Part shown: positions 33,167-46,900 of the stretch, piece by piece
Layout: each line of letters starts with the position of its first letter
Position numbering within the stretch: the stretch's first letter is position 1
NCBI RefSeq assembly: GCF_028858725.1
Contig: NC_084769.1
Span: 8,991,501-9,055,500, forward strand
Reading direction: 5' to 3'
DNA length: 64,000 nt
Source of the DNA: Colius striatus
Taxonomy: Eukaryota > Chordata > Aves > Coliiformes > Coliidae
Translations under genes and position numbers: made by a program
The notes under the pieces: generated by a model
Seen by the model: the letters and a program-made list of their open reading frames with translations, nothing else
The model's database searches: none
Told to the model about the DNA's origin: nothing

Positions 33167-36100
33167 GATTGGAAAATGCACTAAATTGAGTGCTGGAGGG
33201 CTAATGATATACCCCTCATCTTTTACACCCAGTGCCTCTTGCTGTAGAAGACTACACCATCCGTAGTAATTAATGTCTTTGTAGGAATTACATAATCACA
33301 GGGTGGTTTTTTTTCCCCCAATGAAACTTCCTCCATGTTCGTAGTTTTTTTTTCCTGTGTCATTAATCTTCTTTCCTTGATTAGGCTACAGGATTTTTTA
33401 TATAAATTAGATCATTCTTTTTTCTATCCCTCTGTTGCTGTCTCTTCACAGGTTTGTGTTCCTTTCATTTCTTCTCTACTCACGTCACAAGAGCCTGTTG
33501 TCTCATCACTGTGTTGCTACAGACCATACTTATGGCTGTAATCACTAATGAGTCATGATTACCTTTTGGCCTCTTTTAATTGGTCTTTTCTAGATAGACA
33601 TTTTCATGACACATTCTCCATGCTATTCTATTGTGCTATGCATGGCTACAGCAGCACCAGACTGTGTCCTGTTGTGATACACTTCATACCAAAATTCATA
33701 GTTACTGCACTCAAGGAATGCAAACCTTGAGAGAAGGTTTAGCTCCATAAAAATAAAAATCAAGCTCATAAAATTTTACAGGTTTCAAATTCCCTTTCAT
33801 TCATGCTCCCATCCATAAAAAAGTAACACTTCTATCTCAAAACAATTAGAGGTGTTTAGGAGTGTAGCATTTTGAAGTGTTATTATTTCAAGCTGTAAAG
33901 TGACACTAGCTACTTTCTGTTAGTCTGTGGTAGATTTCAACACATTCTATCCTGACTGTCAAGGCTAATATGAACATTTTCAAGGGATCTCTGAGACTTT
34001 TTGGTTTTTTCCCTTTATATAGGGATGCTCAACATTTCAAAATGCAATCCATGTCCTTTTCTATCCAATGCATGTCTTCTGCTTGATCTGGGGCTCATGA
34101 ATAACTATTAGTTTTTAAGACTTGCTTCTGAGGAAGAGTAAGGACTATCAGTGCTGGAGTGAATAATATAACTTAACTTTGTTTTTAAGTTTCCAGGACT
34201 TAGGATGAGTGCTTTAGGTTTGGATTTAGTGTTCTTTGGGGGTGTTGTTTTCTGGCAGATAAAGTGGCTTGAAACTCATTCCTTTTTTATTTTCCTGTTG
34301 AAATAATGTTGTTGGTTACTCATATTCTGTGCATATCTATGTATAGTTACTCATCTGAACAGCAACTTTGATAAAATCCAGCACATCTTGCAGTAAAACC
34401 AGTGAAAGCCAACTTAATAGATGCATTTTCAGAACACTAACCTAAAAAGTGCTCCAATGCTGTTAAAGCATTTCTGTATTCCTGCTGATGAGCTTGGACT
34501 ACAGGCAGAGGAGCTCCAACCTTTCTGCCTGTCCTTGTATATGTACTACTGAAAAGTCCATATTAATTACTACATTCTACAGTTCAAAACATTTGCATAT
34601 GATGCCTTATAAAATACTATCCTAAAATCAAGGGAGGTTATATCCACGGTATACTTTTTATCAAGTAAATCAATTATCCTTCAAAGAAGATATCAATTTT
34701 ATCTGTCAAATCTACATTTGTGAAATCTGCCTTGGCTTTTATCTCATTTTCTGTTGTTTTTCTTGTCTTCCATTGCACATCCCTTTAAGATGTTCTCTAA
34801 ATTCCATATGTTAATGAAGTTTGACTAATGGATGTGCAGCTGGATGATCATCCCATCCTCTTTTGTAAATTGAGGTACTTATTCCCTGTACAACGTTTAC
34901 CTGCTTTAGTTGCAGCTACTTGGTCAACTCCCTTTAGTGTCAGACTGCTTCAAGGTCATAAATGAGAGTTTCTCAGCTTTTTTGCTGTTATGCCTCAAGC
35001 CTCAGTATCCAGTCTCAGAGACAGAATTGTGTATCAGTAAAGCAAAATGTTTAAGTTGTTGAATAATGGTATTTCATCCTTCCAAGAGAAGCTTAAAAAT
35101 GTTTATTCCTGAATGCCATACAGAAAATAGTGGGTTTTGGGTTCTCGTCCCATCCTGGAGGTGTTCCCGATTAATAGAAAATGCAAAGAATCACTGACTG
35201 AGAAGCTGTGATTTTTCTCAAACTGTTGCAGACAATAGAATGGTTATCATAAGTTAATTTCATCCAGAATTTGAATTGTTGTGGCCCAATGATGCTTGTG
35301 CACAAGTTCACTTTGAACAAAGTAAGTATATAGCCTATTAGTGGGGAAGCAATCTCACTCTTAATGGAAATAAACATCTGCTAATTAGAAAACTTTGGCT
35401 ATACTATCACATGCTTTTGGGCTGCTGCTATTTGATTTGCTTTGCTGTGTGTCAGCCAAGGCAGCACCTATAAAAATTACTTCATGTCTCCACTGTTAAT
35501 TTATAAATGTAAATGCACATAAAGATTTTACTAAACAGGATTGGTGGGTTATTAAATCACTTATCCAAAGCTTGAAGTCTTCATTGCTTCCTGAATCATG
35601 ATTTCTGAATTCAGCCCATTGATTGGCAGATTTAATCAACATTTGAAGAATAGGAACAATGATACAGTAGAGGTTTAAGTTTTCATCATCTTTTCTTACG
35701 TTAGTGCACATCAGTTTTTCTTTTAAGAATAATTTAAGATGCTCTTTCTAATTATGATTTTGTTTCAATTAATAATGCCAGTTTTGCATACATTTTGTGT
35801 AGCATTTCATATTAACTTAGTTTTGTTTGAACTTAGGGCATTCGTGTTTACATGATAGTTCTCCAAATGTCTTAGATAAGCTTTTTTCTAAAAAACAATC
35901 AATATGCCATATTTTGGTAAAATGGAATGAAAAGAAAAATATTTTAGGCTATGTGGAAGGGACAGAATAGATTTTACTAGACTAGCTAGGGTAATTGGAA
36001 AAGACTTGATGCCATTGAGAGTCAAGCCGACATTTTGAGAACAATTCACAATGAATTTATTGCTTAGTTACTCATTATCGTGATGTTCTTCACTCTTTTT

Positions 36101-37674
36101 TTTTTTTACAGTTAGATATAGTTTTGACTATCAAGAATAACTTACATTGTTTCAATGCTATGAACATGACTCCTAACCCATTGATCCAAGGGAAGGTCTC
36201 TGCTCCTATCCTGATTTACCTGGTTTACTTTCTTCAGAAATGTAGGACAGGCTTTCCCAAAAGATCTCAACAATCCGTAATATTTACATTTAAACATAAG
36301 AGAATTAATTTAAAATAGTAGAGTGAACAGGGAAAAGAGTAAAAGGAATTCCCAAAAGCAAAGCTGAATGTCCAGCTGAGCATCTCACTTCTGAAGTGGT
36401 TTGAGAGAAGTATATAGCTAAGACCAATACTAGTATCACTTAATCTGGAAGGAAAACAAAATTTTTAATGCCTATAAACCAATTTGGTTTGAAAATCCAA
36501 GAAAGCATAAGTTACTTGTTTTAAAACTGTTATTAACTTCTGACTGTTATTGGAATTACTCCAAATATTTGATCACAGGCTGAGCATTACATTGCTGTTA
36601 CCTGTATAATCAGCTTCAAAGTCAGCATGAAGTAGAATTCTCTGGTATCTATAAATTCATTAAGTAGATTTTCAATATATTTCGCTGCTTATGTCTTTTA
36701 ATCCTGCTCATAAGCAAGAGTTTTAGCTCTATAACTAACCTAACAGAACCCATAACAATGTCATGATTACAGTAAATGGGGGGTGCTGATGGTTATAAAT
36801 TGAATACTACTTAACAGAAATTTTATAGGGGTTTTGGAATGATTTGGCTACACATCATTCATAATGATACTAATTTTTCACTAAGCCTTGTAGCTACAAT
36901 GCAGTGGGATGCTGAAATGCTGTTCCTTAGTGAGAATGTATTGAGCAGGATATTTCTGAATCTAAGTCACCAAAACTGAACAGGAGCCAGTATCAGAGCC
37001 ATCACTCCATGAAGCCAATCAATAGCCTCACTGCTTATCTTCATTTTACCAGACAGTCAGAAACAAAAATGTATCAGTTCAGTTCTTCATTGCTCCTGAG
37101 CAGACCTGTTTCAGTAATGTAGAATAAAATGATATGTAGAGCTGTAGCAGGGGGTTGATTTGATATCATGTTGTCAGTGTCATGTTATCTGGGATTCAGG
37201 CATAATATTGGCTTTTTCTGTGTAAGGCTCCATTCCCTTTAACAAGTCTCTTCTGCTCTCTTTTGCTACATTTGTACTGGAAGACAACAGGGGATTGAAG
37301 TGGCATAACCTTTAGTTTAGGTCTACACCCCTTTGGAGCAGATTTGTGTTGAAAAGAGAGAACTGGAGCTGCTAAAATGTAATTAGTGAGTAAACTAAGA
37401 ATTAAACAGAGTGGATGATCAGAGATCCAGTGTTTAAAGTTTGTTGACAGAAATCTTTTTTGTTTATCAGTGTAGATGTAGCTTATGGGGTCACCTGACT
37501 ATTAAGTAAACAGTAAATCTATTTAATCCAGTAATCATAGTCATGTTTTCATAATCTTGATTTGGAGACTAATTAGTAATGAGCTGGTCATGCTCTGGAG
37601 TTGTCAGCTGCTTAATATTTTTGGCAAGGGCTTGCTTTGTGTCTTAGTTGTGTCTGATAATGACCCTTTCTCTT

Positions 37675-37687
37675 TGTGTGTGTGTGT
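37675..37687 (+). repeat. (TG)6 microsatellite
   Basis: Six and a half TG units. It lies just before an acceptor-like 'aaatataacag'. A second six-unit TG run is at 57649-57661. Confidence 0.85.
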
Positions 37688-40600
37688 AAATATAACAGGA
37701 GACAGGGCTGTAGGTGCAGCCTACCATGCTGCTGTCACATATGCTGCTCTCCAAGCCCTTTTTAGAGCTCTTCGGTCAATAATTCCATCCTATCAAGGAC
37801 ACCTGATCAGATGCCTTAAGTTGTTCAATACACTGAATTACAGACCTGCCAGAAATCTATAAATTGTGCTGTTCAGAGCTTATGAAATCCAGTTATTTTC
37901 ACAAAAACATGTCTCAAGGTGAAACATAGGTCAATACTGGTATGACCAGGTTTCAAACTGCCCCAAATATCCCATTTTTTGCCACAGAACGCACCATTGA
38001 TTTTAGATGGTAGCTCAGGAAAATAAACAACGGTCTTCTCAGGAACCAAGAGCAAAGTATCACTGTTTAAGTTGCTGTACTTGACATTATCAGCCAGGGA
38101 TTCTTGGGACTGATGATAGTTTACCAGATGGTCTTCCTACTCAAGAATATACCTGTATACCAACAGAGATAATCCTACAGTAAATAAAGATAGTATATCT
38201 CAAGCAAATCATAGCCTCACATAGGAATAGTTGACTCCCTGTGTAATTAGCTCAGTGCAGTTATGACTGTTAAATGTGTGATCTGACATTGAAATAGACA
38301 ATGCTGAGTTAGGGCTACACCTGACAACAAAAGGTAGATTCCAGAGTTTTTGTATTGTCATGACCATTATCATTGGGTGCAAACAGGACACCTGGAACAG
38401 AAATCAGTAAATCTTTTAGTATCAGCAAGGAACAGTGAAATTCTTTCATAACTAATTTTTACCTAAAATATGATAATTAATAATTTTAAAAGGCTATCTG
38501 TTGACTGTTCCTTTTAAGTGAGGATTTGAGTTTTTCCCTAGAGAAAAGAAGAGAAGTTCTAATTCTTGTGATGCTAATTGTAACGTTAACTTGGAGGGGG
38601 GAGGGTGTGTATGTGTAAATTAGGTATTTTCCAAAACAAAACAGTGTTTGCAATAATCACTGTAATACCAATAGACTTGAATTTATGCTCAAAAACTGAC
38701 CCTGCAAAACAAACCTTGCTGCATAATTGGAGGAAAAAAAATGTTTTTCCTGGTTACTAAGGCTGTTCATGATGCTTTATGTGAGAGGCAAAGGTCTGCT
38801 CTTTATGCAGACTGTTTTCTTGAATGCTATTAGAAATTATTTTCTCTGAGATGTCTCCTTAAGTCTTTTGCAGTAAAAACATAAATTGAGAATGTACTTC
38901 ATTTACATTAAAAAGATTTCCACATAATTGTCACTATAGTTCTTGAAATGTCTGACCGTTGTTGGTTTTGGTTTTAATTTCCTTCCAAGCTCTTAAAAAT
39001 GTATGTCCCTGGAATGTGTTTTCAAATTTTAAGATAACTGCTAGTGCTGTTCTGGCCTTTTAATCCTTGTCACTGTGAGTCTTTCCATTGAATAATACAG
39101 ATTTTTATTTTCATTGCTTAAAGGAGGAGAGAGAATCTCTCAACTCATTTGCAACCTTGTAATTGGTAACAGATTGAATATCTCTGTGTACCATAGGTGT
39201 GGCTCTATGGTGAGGTCAATGCTGCCCAAGAGGATATAAAGCAAAATCTCAATCTAGTAATTGAGAATTGAAGAACCATGTTCACAGTCTCACAGTTAAA
39301 TATTTATTTTGCTTTTAATTACTTGGGATTGAAATAAATGCCCAAAAAGTTGCCTTTTGCTGCCCCAAATTCAGTAATTAATCATAGTAGGAAATAAATA
39401 GTGAATTACACAGTGGTTGGTATTTCTACATTAGAAATAAAAACAGTAATTTGTCCAATATATGGGCCGAAGAAGCAATTTAGTTATTCTGACCCCAAAT
39501 TAGCCAATTTCCATCATTTCAGCATCAGTATGAATTGAGAAATCTTGTTGCTCTGAGGACATGGGACACTTCCCATGGGACAGCTCGTGTAAGACATGTC
39601 ACCAGAGGATGAGTGAGATGAATTTCTGAGCTGTCTCTCAGAGGTCTGTGTGTCTGTATCTCATGTATAAGGAAGCTCCTAACTTGGGTACCAGAACCAA
39701 AAGCCTAAAGTGGGCATCTGTTTTAAGCTTAAATCATTATCCATATTCTATTTTGTTCTGTGTCTATTTACTATGTATGATAAATAGAAATAATAAGCTC
39801 ATACATATTCTACAGCTGTTTATTTTCAGTACAGAAAGAGAATGTCAAGCAACTTTTTTCTTTTCTTACGTGGCCTTGTTGTTGATGAGTTGCATTTGTT
39901 CACAATGTCAAGCTAACTCACTGTATGCTAGCAATCTTGGAGCAGAATGGTAAATGTGCCTTAAATTGTATGAAATGATAGATACCTGCCACTGTATGGT
40001 AAATTCAATTTGAAATTACATTGTGGATAGTGTATGCACACTATTTTGAACTTAGTAATGCACAAAGCCTCTGTGTCTCCTGTGTCACCTGTTGTAATAA
40101 ATGTAACTAGATTCTGCTGTAGTAGAATGGCATAAATTTAAAGTAATTGTCCTCACTTTGGTGGAGTTGCTCCACAGTATAACTGCATTGCAGTTTTGGT
40201 GTAAAGTTATTGTTCCCCTCTGCTGCTTAAATTAGAATGACCATTCTTTTTTAAGTTACTCTATTCACATAATGTCATCTAGAAAACTCCACTTCCTGAT
40301 TAGGAATTTATTAGTGCTGTTGAATATAATGGAAAGTGTTTGTCTCTGTGCTAATGGGCAGTGGTATAGAATTATATGTTCAATTAAAAAACCCCAACCC
40401 TCTTCTTGGGCTATTCAGGTCTAATTAATTCTTTTTTTTTTCTTCTCTGATGACTTACCATGTAATTCATCTCTTAGCAAAACCCAAAAGTTTCTTAGTG
40501 AATTCTAATTAAAAAAGCTGCATGGTTGCATTAAATGCGGATGTTCTAACTTTGATTTCTCAGCAATTCTGCTATCTGAGTCAAGATCCAGCTACTTCAT

Positions 40601-41734
40601 GGCTGTCTTGGGCAATCAGATAATAAATCCCTAACTCGCCATGTTTCCCCCAAAACACATGATGAGAAACAGAGTGAGGCACTTAGTATTCCACGATGTG
40701 CAAGGCAATTTAGGTTGAATGGGACAAAATCCATTTGTGCATTTTGGAACAGATTGGAGTGGACAGTCCCAAAGGAGTTTCTACTTAAGAAACTTGTTTA
40801 CTTTGTTGGCAGTTAAAACTGATGCTATGTCCTTGAATTTGTGGTTTGTTTTTTTATATGTAGGCTTAATAGCCGCAAACCCTTAGCCCTCTGCGGTGAA
40901 TGACAGTATTTCACAGTGACAAGTTTGTTCTATAAAACTTGGTATACCTGGTGAATATGTAGGACCACCTGAAGCAAGATAGAACTTGTGAATTAGCACA
41001 TGCTATTATATTGAGTACATATAAGTAGACTTGCTACAGATCAAGTAAGCCTGTCATTTAAGTACAGATCAGTAACATATCTGAGTAACGTACAGGTATC
41101 ATATCAAAATGAAAATGTGTTAAAGTTAGCTTCAGTGATTAAACACCTGTGGCTCCAGTCTTCTCCTGCAGTTCAGAAAGGAGGATATTTATGAAGACAT
41201 GCATTTAGCTGATGCTTCAATGAAAACTGTGAGCAGAAAAGACAAGGGCATGGGAACTTTCAGAGATTACCATGCTTTGAAGCAAAATGTGGATTTTGAA
41301 TGCACACAGGAGACATACCTGCCTAGCTGGAATCCTTTATTTTAGTGGAAAATAGTAGGGCTTTGTCCTTCTGTGTTCAATATGAACTATAGAGAGTGAG
41401 GATGATATCTCAGTATTGCCACAAATGTCTCAGAATGTAGACACGTAGTCAAAGATTTCAATAGTATCTGTGTATGTTTCTATAGTGAACTTGTGTTGGT
41501 ACTGGTTAAAAAATGTACATTTTCTACAGTCTACAGATCTCACATATTTATACTGCAGAAGGCTATATCATGTATGCATTTTTAGGAATAGTTCCTCAAA
41601 AAAAGTTCCTTCAGTTCTCTCTAGGATTGTATAGAGACTCTGTGCAAACTCCCCGTGGTAAAATTTACTTCTCAACTTCTCTCTTGTACTTAGGGGAATT
41701 ATCCTCAACATACCAATTAGAATTTTGTTGCTCT

Positions 41735-41746
41735 ACTACTACTACT
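41735..41746 (+). repeat. (ACT)4 trinucleotide repeat
   Basis: Four perfect ACT units followed by imperfect ones ('gcactactgtactgctgc'). Ordinary short simple repeat. Confidence 0.8.
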
Positions 41747-43019
41747 GCACTACTGTACTGCTGCATGAAAAAATACAAAACTTTGCATATTCCTCAGCCC
41801 CACATCATGACTGTGTTCAGCACTAAAGTATAAAATGAAAATACATGACTGCAGAGGAAAACTTTTATAGCATTTCAGATATACCAAATTGTCCAGATAA
41901 GTAAAACATGGACTTTTTGCCCAAATGCTTGCTAAATGTACTATAATTGTAGTTAGGAAATGTCACTTGCCAGCTCCTTTTGCTTAGAAAAATTCAAAAA
42001 AAGAATTAGAAAGGCAATGAGGATTCCTAACTGCTGAACTTTATAAAAAGATGAACTGTATGTGCAATGAATGTAAACAACTGATCACTGGAAATTTGGA
42101 ATAAGCTTGTTATGTCAGTTAAGATGATAATAACATATGAAATAAATATGAACACTTATGATAGCCTGTTTGATTTATGCTATATTCAGGTGGTGCTCAT
42201 CAGTCACTTCTGGCATGTAGATGAAGGCTTGTTTCTGGGGATTTCTGTGGCAGAGAAAGATGTCTGACTATAGCTCATTGTTTTGCTCATCAGGTTTCTG
42301 TCACTGCTTTTGAATTCACTTACAGGAATCCTCTCAGGATGGCCCATCCCCGTAATAACAACTGACTTGATAAAGATGACTGATTGTTTGTAGCATCATT
42401 CTCTATTGCAAGACAAGATTTAAAATTTAAAAGCTGTTTCAGTAAGTGAAATAGCATTACATTACACTGTATGTGATGTCATCTATACCTCAGTGCAGAT
42501 ATGAGCAACTGACATAAATTTTAAAAATCTAAACTTGATACAGTGTGATCACACAAAGGTGAAAAAAAATATAAAAATCTCAGTTTCTTTGGCAAACGTT
42601 ATAGCAACACGAATACTGAATGTTGTCTTTTGACTGTGGTCTTTTCAGTGTTATATATGAGAGAGAAGTATCATGAAGGAGTTGAACCTCTCTCTTTCCT
42701 TGGTCTCATGAGCTACTTAAAACTCCTAAAATAAATTATTCAACAGATTCAAGTATTTTTGGATTTCAGTATAGAATATTTATTTACTACTTCAGTAGGC
42801 ATTGGGTATCAAGGCTAGTAGATCCCCAATGGGACTTACTCAAAGTTGCAGCACTGAGCTCTCGGGTGTCTTTGATCTAAGTTTCCTCATTTTCAGTAAA
42901 ATACTCAAGAAGAGTTAGCCTAAGAATGAGACTTGCAAAGGATTGAATGTTTTGTAGGGAATCAGCAAACGAAGGGGGAAGAACAAACTCAACTTGGGGA
43001 GAAAAAGTTTGATTTGTTA

Positions 43020-43965
43020 ATGGACAATCAAAACAAGGAGATGACAAATAAAACCAAATCTTAAATCATCTCCCCCCACCCCTCCTTGCCAGGACTCTCC
43101 TACTCAGTGGTGCAGGTCAGTTCATTACAGATGGACTTTGCTGCTGCTTCTTCTCAGGGGGAGGCCTCCTCACATTTCCCACTGCTACACTGTGGGGTCC
43201 CTCCCACAAGAGACAGTCCCTCACAAGCTTCTCCAGCATGGGTCCTTCCCATGGGCTACAGTTCCTCATGAGCTGCTCCAGCATGGAGCCTGCCACGGGG
43301 GCAGCTCTTCAGACCCTGCCCCAACGTGGATCATCTGGGAGAACAGATGGGAGTCCCAACACATGGGTCTGGGAGAACTGTCCTTCCAGTACCGACTGCT
43401 CCAGCCTTAGGCCCTCACGGGATCACAACTCCTGACAGCAAAGCTGCTCTGGCATGGGCTCCTCTCTCCACAGGCTCCTAGGTCCTGCCAGGAACTTGCT
43501 CCAAGGCAAGCTTCCCGAGGAGCCACAGCCTCCTTCAGGCATCCACCTGCTCTGGCGTGGGGGCCTCCATGGGCTGCAAGTGGATCTCTGCTCCCTGCTG
43601 GCCTCCATGTCTGCAGGGGCAGGCCCTCACCATGAGCTTCATCACAGGTCACAGGGGAATCTTTCTTCCACTGCATAAGCACTCTCCTCCCCCTCATTCT
43701 CCACTGACATTTTCACTCCCTAGTCCTGCTGCAGTTTAGCAACTGTGCAGCAACTTCTTCCCCTTTTCAAATAAGTTAATCACAGAGGTGTTATCTCAAT
43801 CAGTAATTGGCTTGGCCTTGGTCAGCTGCAGAGTCTGTCTTAGAATTGACTGACAGTGGCTGTGTCAGCTGCAGGAAAAGCTTCTGGCAACTCTTTGTTT
43901 AAAGAATCCACCCCTGTAGCTGCCCCCTCCCCGCCCAACCTGGCCCAGGCAAAACCACCAGATTG
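43020..43965 (-). mobile_element. Large solitary avian ERV LTR, antisense
   Basis: A sharply GC-rich island in AT-rich DNA, recognised as a long LTR common in bird genomes and read here in reverse. In sense (minus) order the landmarks are the start near 43965 with a G-rich run and 'gctacaggggtgga', then 'aaggccaagccaattactga', 'cacctctgtgattaac', a weakened TATA-like 'ttatttgaaaagggg', a series of 'gccatggaggcc' blocks, and an end resembling 'tctccccaagttgag' near 42990-43000. The exact 3' border is unclear and may extend to about 42850. No gag, pol or env sequence flanks it. Several open frames of 60-96 codons on both strands are chance frames in GC-rich, repeat-containing DNA. Confidence 0.7.
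43225..43630 (+). repeat. Degenerate ~45-bp internal repeats of the LTR
   Basis: Units beginning 'tgctccagcatgg', 'tgccccaacgtgg', 'tgctctggcatggg' or 'tgctctggcgtggg' recur about every 40-55 bases, each followed by a 'ccatgggctgca' or 'cacgggat' type core. At least seven units can be followed by eye. They belong to the LTR and probably arose by slippage within it. Confidence 0.75.
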
Positions 43966-46900
43966 GGTAATTTCATAGCTGTGAATAAAATCCAGTGTTT
44001 TAAAACGTAGTTTCATTGTGTTAGGCTTTGTGGTAGTAATAAACAGGAAGCCAAGAAGAGTAAATATTTGACTTGTCTATATCAAATGAATATGGAGATT
44101 TTGCTGTGTGGTATAATATTTCCAGAGATGTTATTGAGTTTTCTTTTTAGTGAGAAGTTTTTATGTTAAATTTCTGAGAAGTTTCAATACTGGATTTTTA
44201 ATATCCACTTAAGCAAAATGTTCCTTTCAGTGAAAAACACAGTAAATCAAGAAAGCTTGGTTCAAATGCTTAAGTATGCTATAAGCACAGTAATCAAAGA
44301 AATAAGGAGGTAATATTTCTTGTCCTAACTGTAATATTTTTTTGGAAACAGATAGGATTACAATACAGGGCAGTATTTCTGCTTTTCCATATTTCAAATA
44401 TACTGGTAGCCCTCATTAGTGAGCTTCTTCCAAGAAGGAGTTTTCAGAGCTGTTGAATGTTATGGGGAAGAAAACATTTCTTTTAGCATCGGTTTTGTTT
44501 CTGAATATGGTTGGCTTGGCCAAAATGTCTTCCTACAACCTGCAGTTTGATATGCTGTGTAATGCTGTAGTTTGATTATAGCATCAAAGAGATGAAACTC
44601 CTATACTTTCCTAGAACTGTAAAGACTTTTTTTTGTATTGAGACTTCGTCAACCTGAAATGGCATATATTTATACAGTAATGATTGATATTACTAAAGAT
44701 GGGGTACTGAGATAAATCACTGTTACTTATGTCTGTATTAAACCTACCTGTGTTATGTTTTATTTCTTTAAAAATTAGAATTAAAAGTTTCCAGAACTTA
44801 ACATCTATAAAAATAATTCATTAAAACCTAGTGGATTTTGTTGTCTGGCGAGCCATGACTAGTCCAGTACCAATTTCCAGAGGAAGCATGAGTAATGAAA
44901 GCTTAACAAAGGGAAAATCGTATTTGTGAAGGGACTAATGAAAGAATTCTGCGTGTAGCTCAGATATCTGACTGTATTATGCAATCATGGTTGGAATCAC
45001 TGACCATCCCTTTAATAACCTCTGATGCCAAGGCAAACAAATGGGGCTTATTATTAGAAAAATCCAAAAGGATTTAACCTGATTCAGATCTCTGACTTGT
45101 AGAAAAAAAGATTTCTGTAATTAACTTTAAATTTGTGTGATGGGGAACTAATATCTATTCTTTTGAAGGAAAAAAGATTATGTTATGAAACATCAGTTTG
45201 TTGAAGATGTGGGGGTAAAATCCTATGAGTCTTCTCTGGGAGACTTGTTAATTTTCCTAACCTCATCCTTTAAGAGTTGGATGTTTTGTAATATAAGATA
45301 CCTTTGAAGAATGTAAGCTAAAACAAAACACTACTTGATCACTAATGCAAAAAAGAATCTAAACTAACTTTACAATGGAAATATTCTGTCTTCATCCTCA
45401 TTTACGTAGTGAAAATAAAGGCCGGCTTTGAATTTAGCTTTTGAATACTTGAGACTCACTTCTGAAACAGTGTACATGAGAAATTAGAAAAATTTAGCTT
45501 AAGAGGTGTTACCGCCTTGCTCTTCCACTAAGAAGCTTGAAGGTTAGTTTAATTGCTTAAATTATGGTAACCTTAAAAATTCCAAAAGTTAAATGAATTT
45601 TTCCTACATCCCCTGGAGATCTGAAGACAATTCTTAGGTAGGTTTAACAAAAAGGAATGGTATTTGATTACCATTACATGTCATGCTTGTAATGGTGCAC
45701 TAATATATGAAATATTCTGCTACATAACACTCCTGAGGAGATAATGGGGTAAGACTCATTAACTCTACTTAGTGATACACAATGCCTGATAAAGGCACTG
45801 AACAATAAAATGTACTAGGTGCATGCAAACTGTGAACCTTAGATGCTGGAGTAAAATAAGGTTGCTACATGCAAAAATTCAGATATTAAAAGCATGAAGA
45901 TACTAAATATTGCCTGTATCTTTTGTAGCTGTTTGGCACGTTAATAGCTAGAACATAGATCTCTTTTTTGCATTAGTTATCAAATTAGAACCAGTAGTGT
46001 TCTCCGAATCAGAAGAGACTAAATACTCTGTTTTAGATTTAGGAAGATCACAGTTCATACACAGTCAACTTGCTGTATAGTCTTAGTCACTTTGTTCCAA
46101 ACTCTCGACCGATCAGTTCCCTTCCAACAGTTGCTAGGTGTTGGCTAGCTTCATGTTATTAAAAAAATGGCACTTATGGTATTTTATTTTCTTGAATTAC
46201 TGTTCATATTATGATCTATAAAGCAAAACAAAAATGTGGAAAACAACAAATACAAATAAAACCACATTAGCATAGAATTTATGAGAATCCTAAGTAGAAG
46301 CCTCATGGGAATTGATGTTGAGTTAATTAGGAACTCCAAATGAATCTTTTGTTGTTGTTCCCTATAAGACACTTAATATTTGTTTTCATGTCACCTTAGG
46401 CACTTACCTCAGATATTGAAGTTAAGAGGTTGTTCAGTTTTGATAAGAAAGACAGGAGGAGGATCTCCTTACTTATCTGTCATTCTTCACAGACTAGAAG
46501 TGGGGTCAAAGATGTCTAAGACAGTGTTTGGACTATTAGATTACACAGGACTTCCTGCACTTTCAGAGCCCATTGTGTACTTGCAGTCATTATATTATGC
46601 TCTGTGTATTTAACTCTACGCTTGTTCAGGTTTTTTTGTTTGTTTTTCCCCTGTAGAACTGTGATGAACATGTGGTTCATGGAAGGAAACAGCATTTACA
46701 CAGATCTCTTGATTCAGAGCTGGCCTGTGAGGTGCAAACTTGGGAAGCATTTCCAATTTCCAGTTTACAATTGTCTATTTTTTTTTTTTCACCTAAAGTT
46801 CTTTGCTTGCTTTGTTTTTTTAGATTGTTGTGGTAAAATTAGAGGTGACCAAATATTTTTCATGGACAGCTTCAAATTTATGTGTAATGAAGTAGAAGGA

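Larger units (their letters stand above)
33167..43019. other. About 9.9 kb without a confident gene
   Basis: AT-rich DNA with short simple repeats at 37675-37687 (TG) and 41735-41746 (ACT). Exon-like open frames after acceptors at about 36112 and 37698 lack usable donors and are treated as unsupported. No CR1, LTR or RNA gene was recognised. Confidence 0.42.

Noticed and set aside
36112..36318. Open frame after a T-rich acceptor at about 36111
   Set aside because: The T run makes any downstream AG look like an acceptor. The only donor-like site (AAG|gtctct) is poor and the peptide is unremarkable.
37699..37863. 55-codon Ala/Leu-rich frame after 'aaatataacag'
   Set aside because: No donor and a poor pyrimidine tract broken by a TG repeat. 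It could only be a terminal exon, and nothing upstream supplies it.
43086..43739. Cluster of overlapping 60-96-codon frames on both strands
   Set aside because: All lie within the GC-rich LTR and its internal repeats. GC-rich DNA has fewer stops, and frames are open on both strands at once.
46400..46520. Frame after an acceptor at 46398-46399 (ALTSDIEVKRLFSFDKK...)
   Set aside because: Two overlapping frames are open, and no usable donor keeps either one in phase with the 46657 exon.
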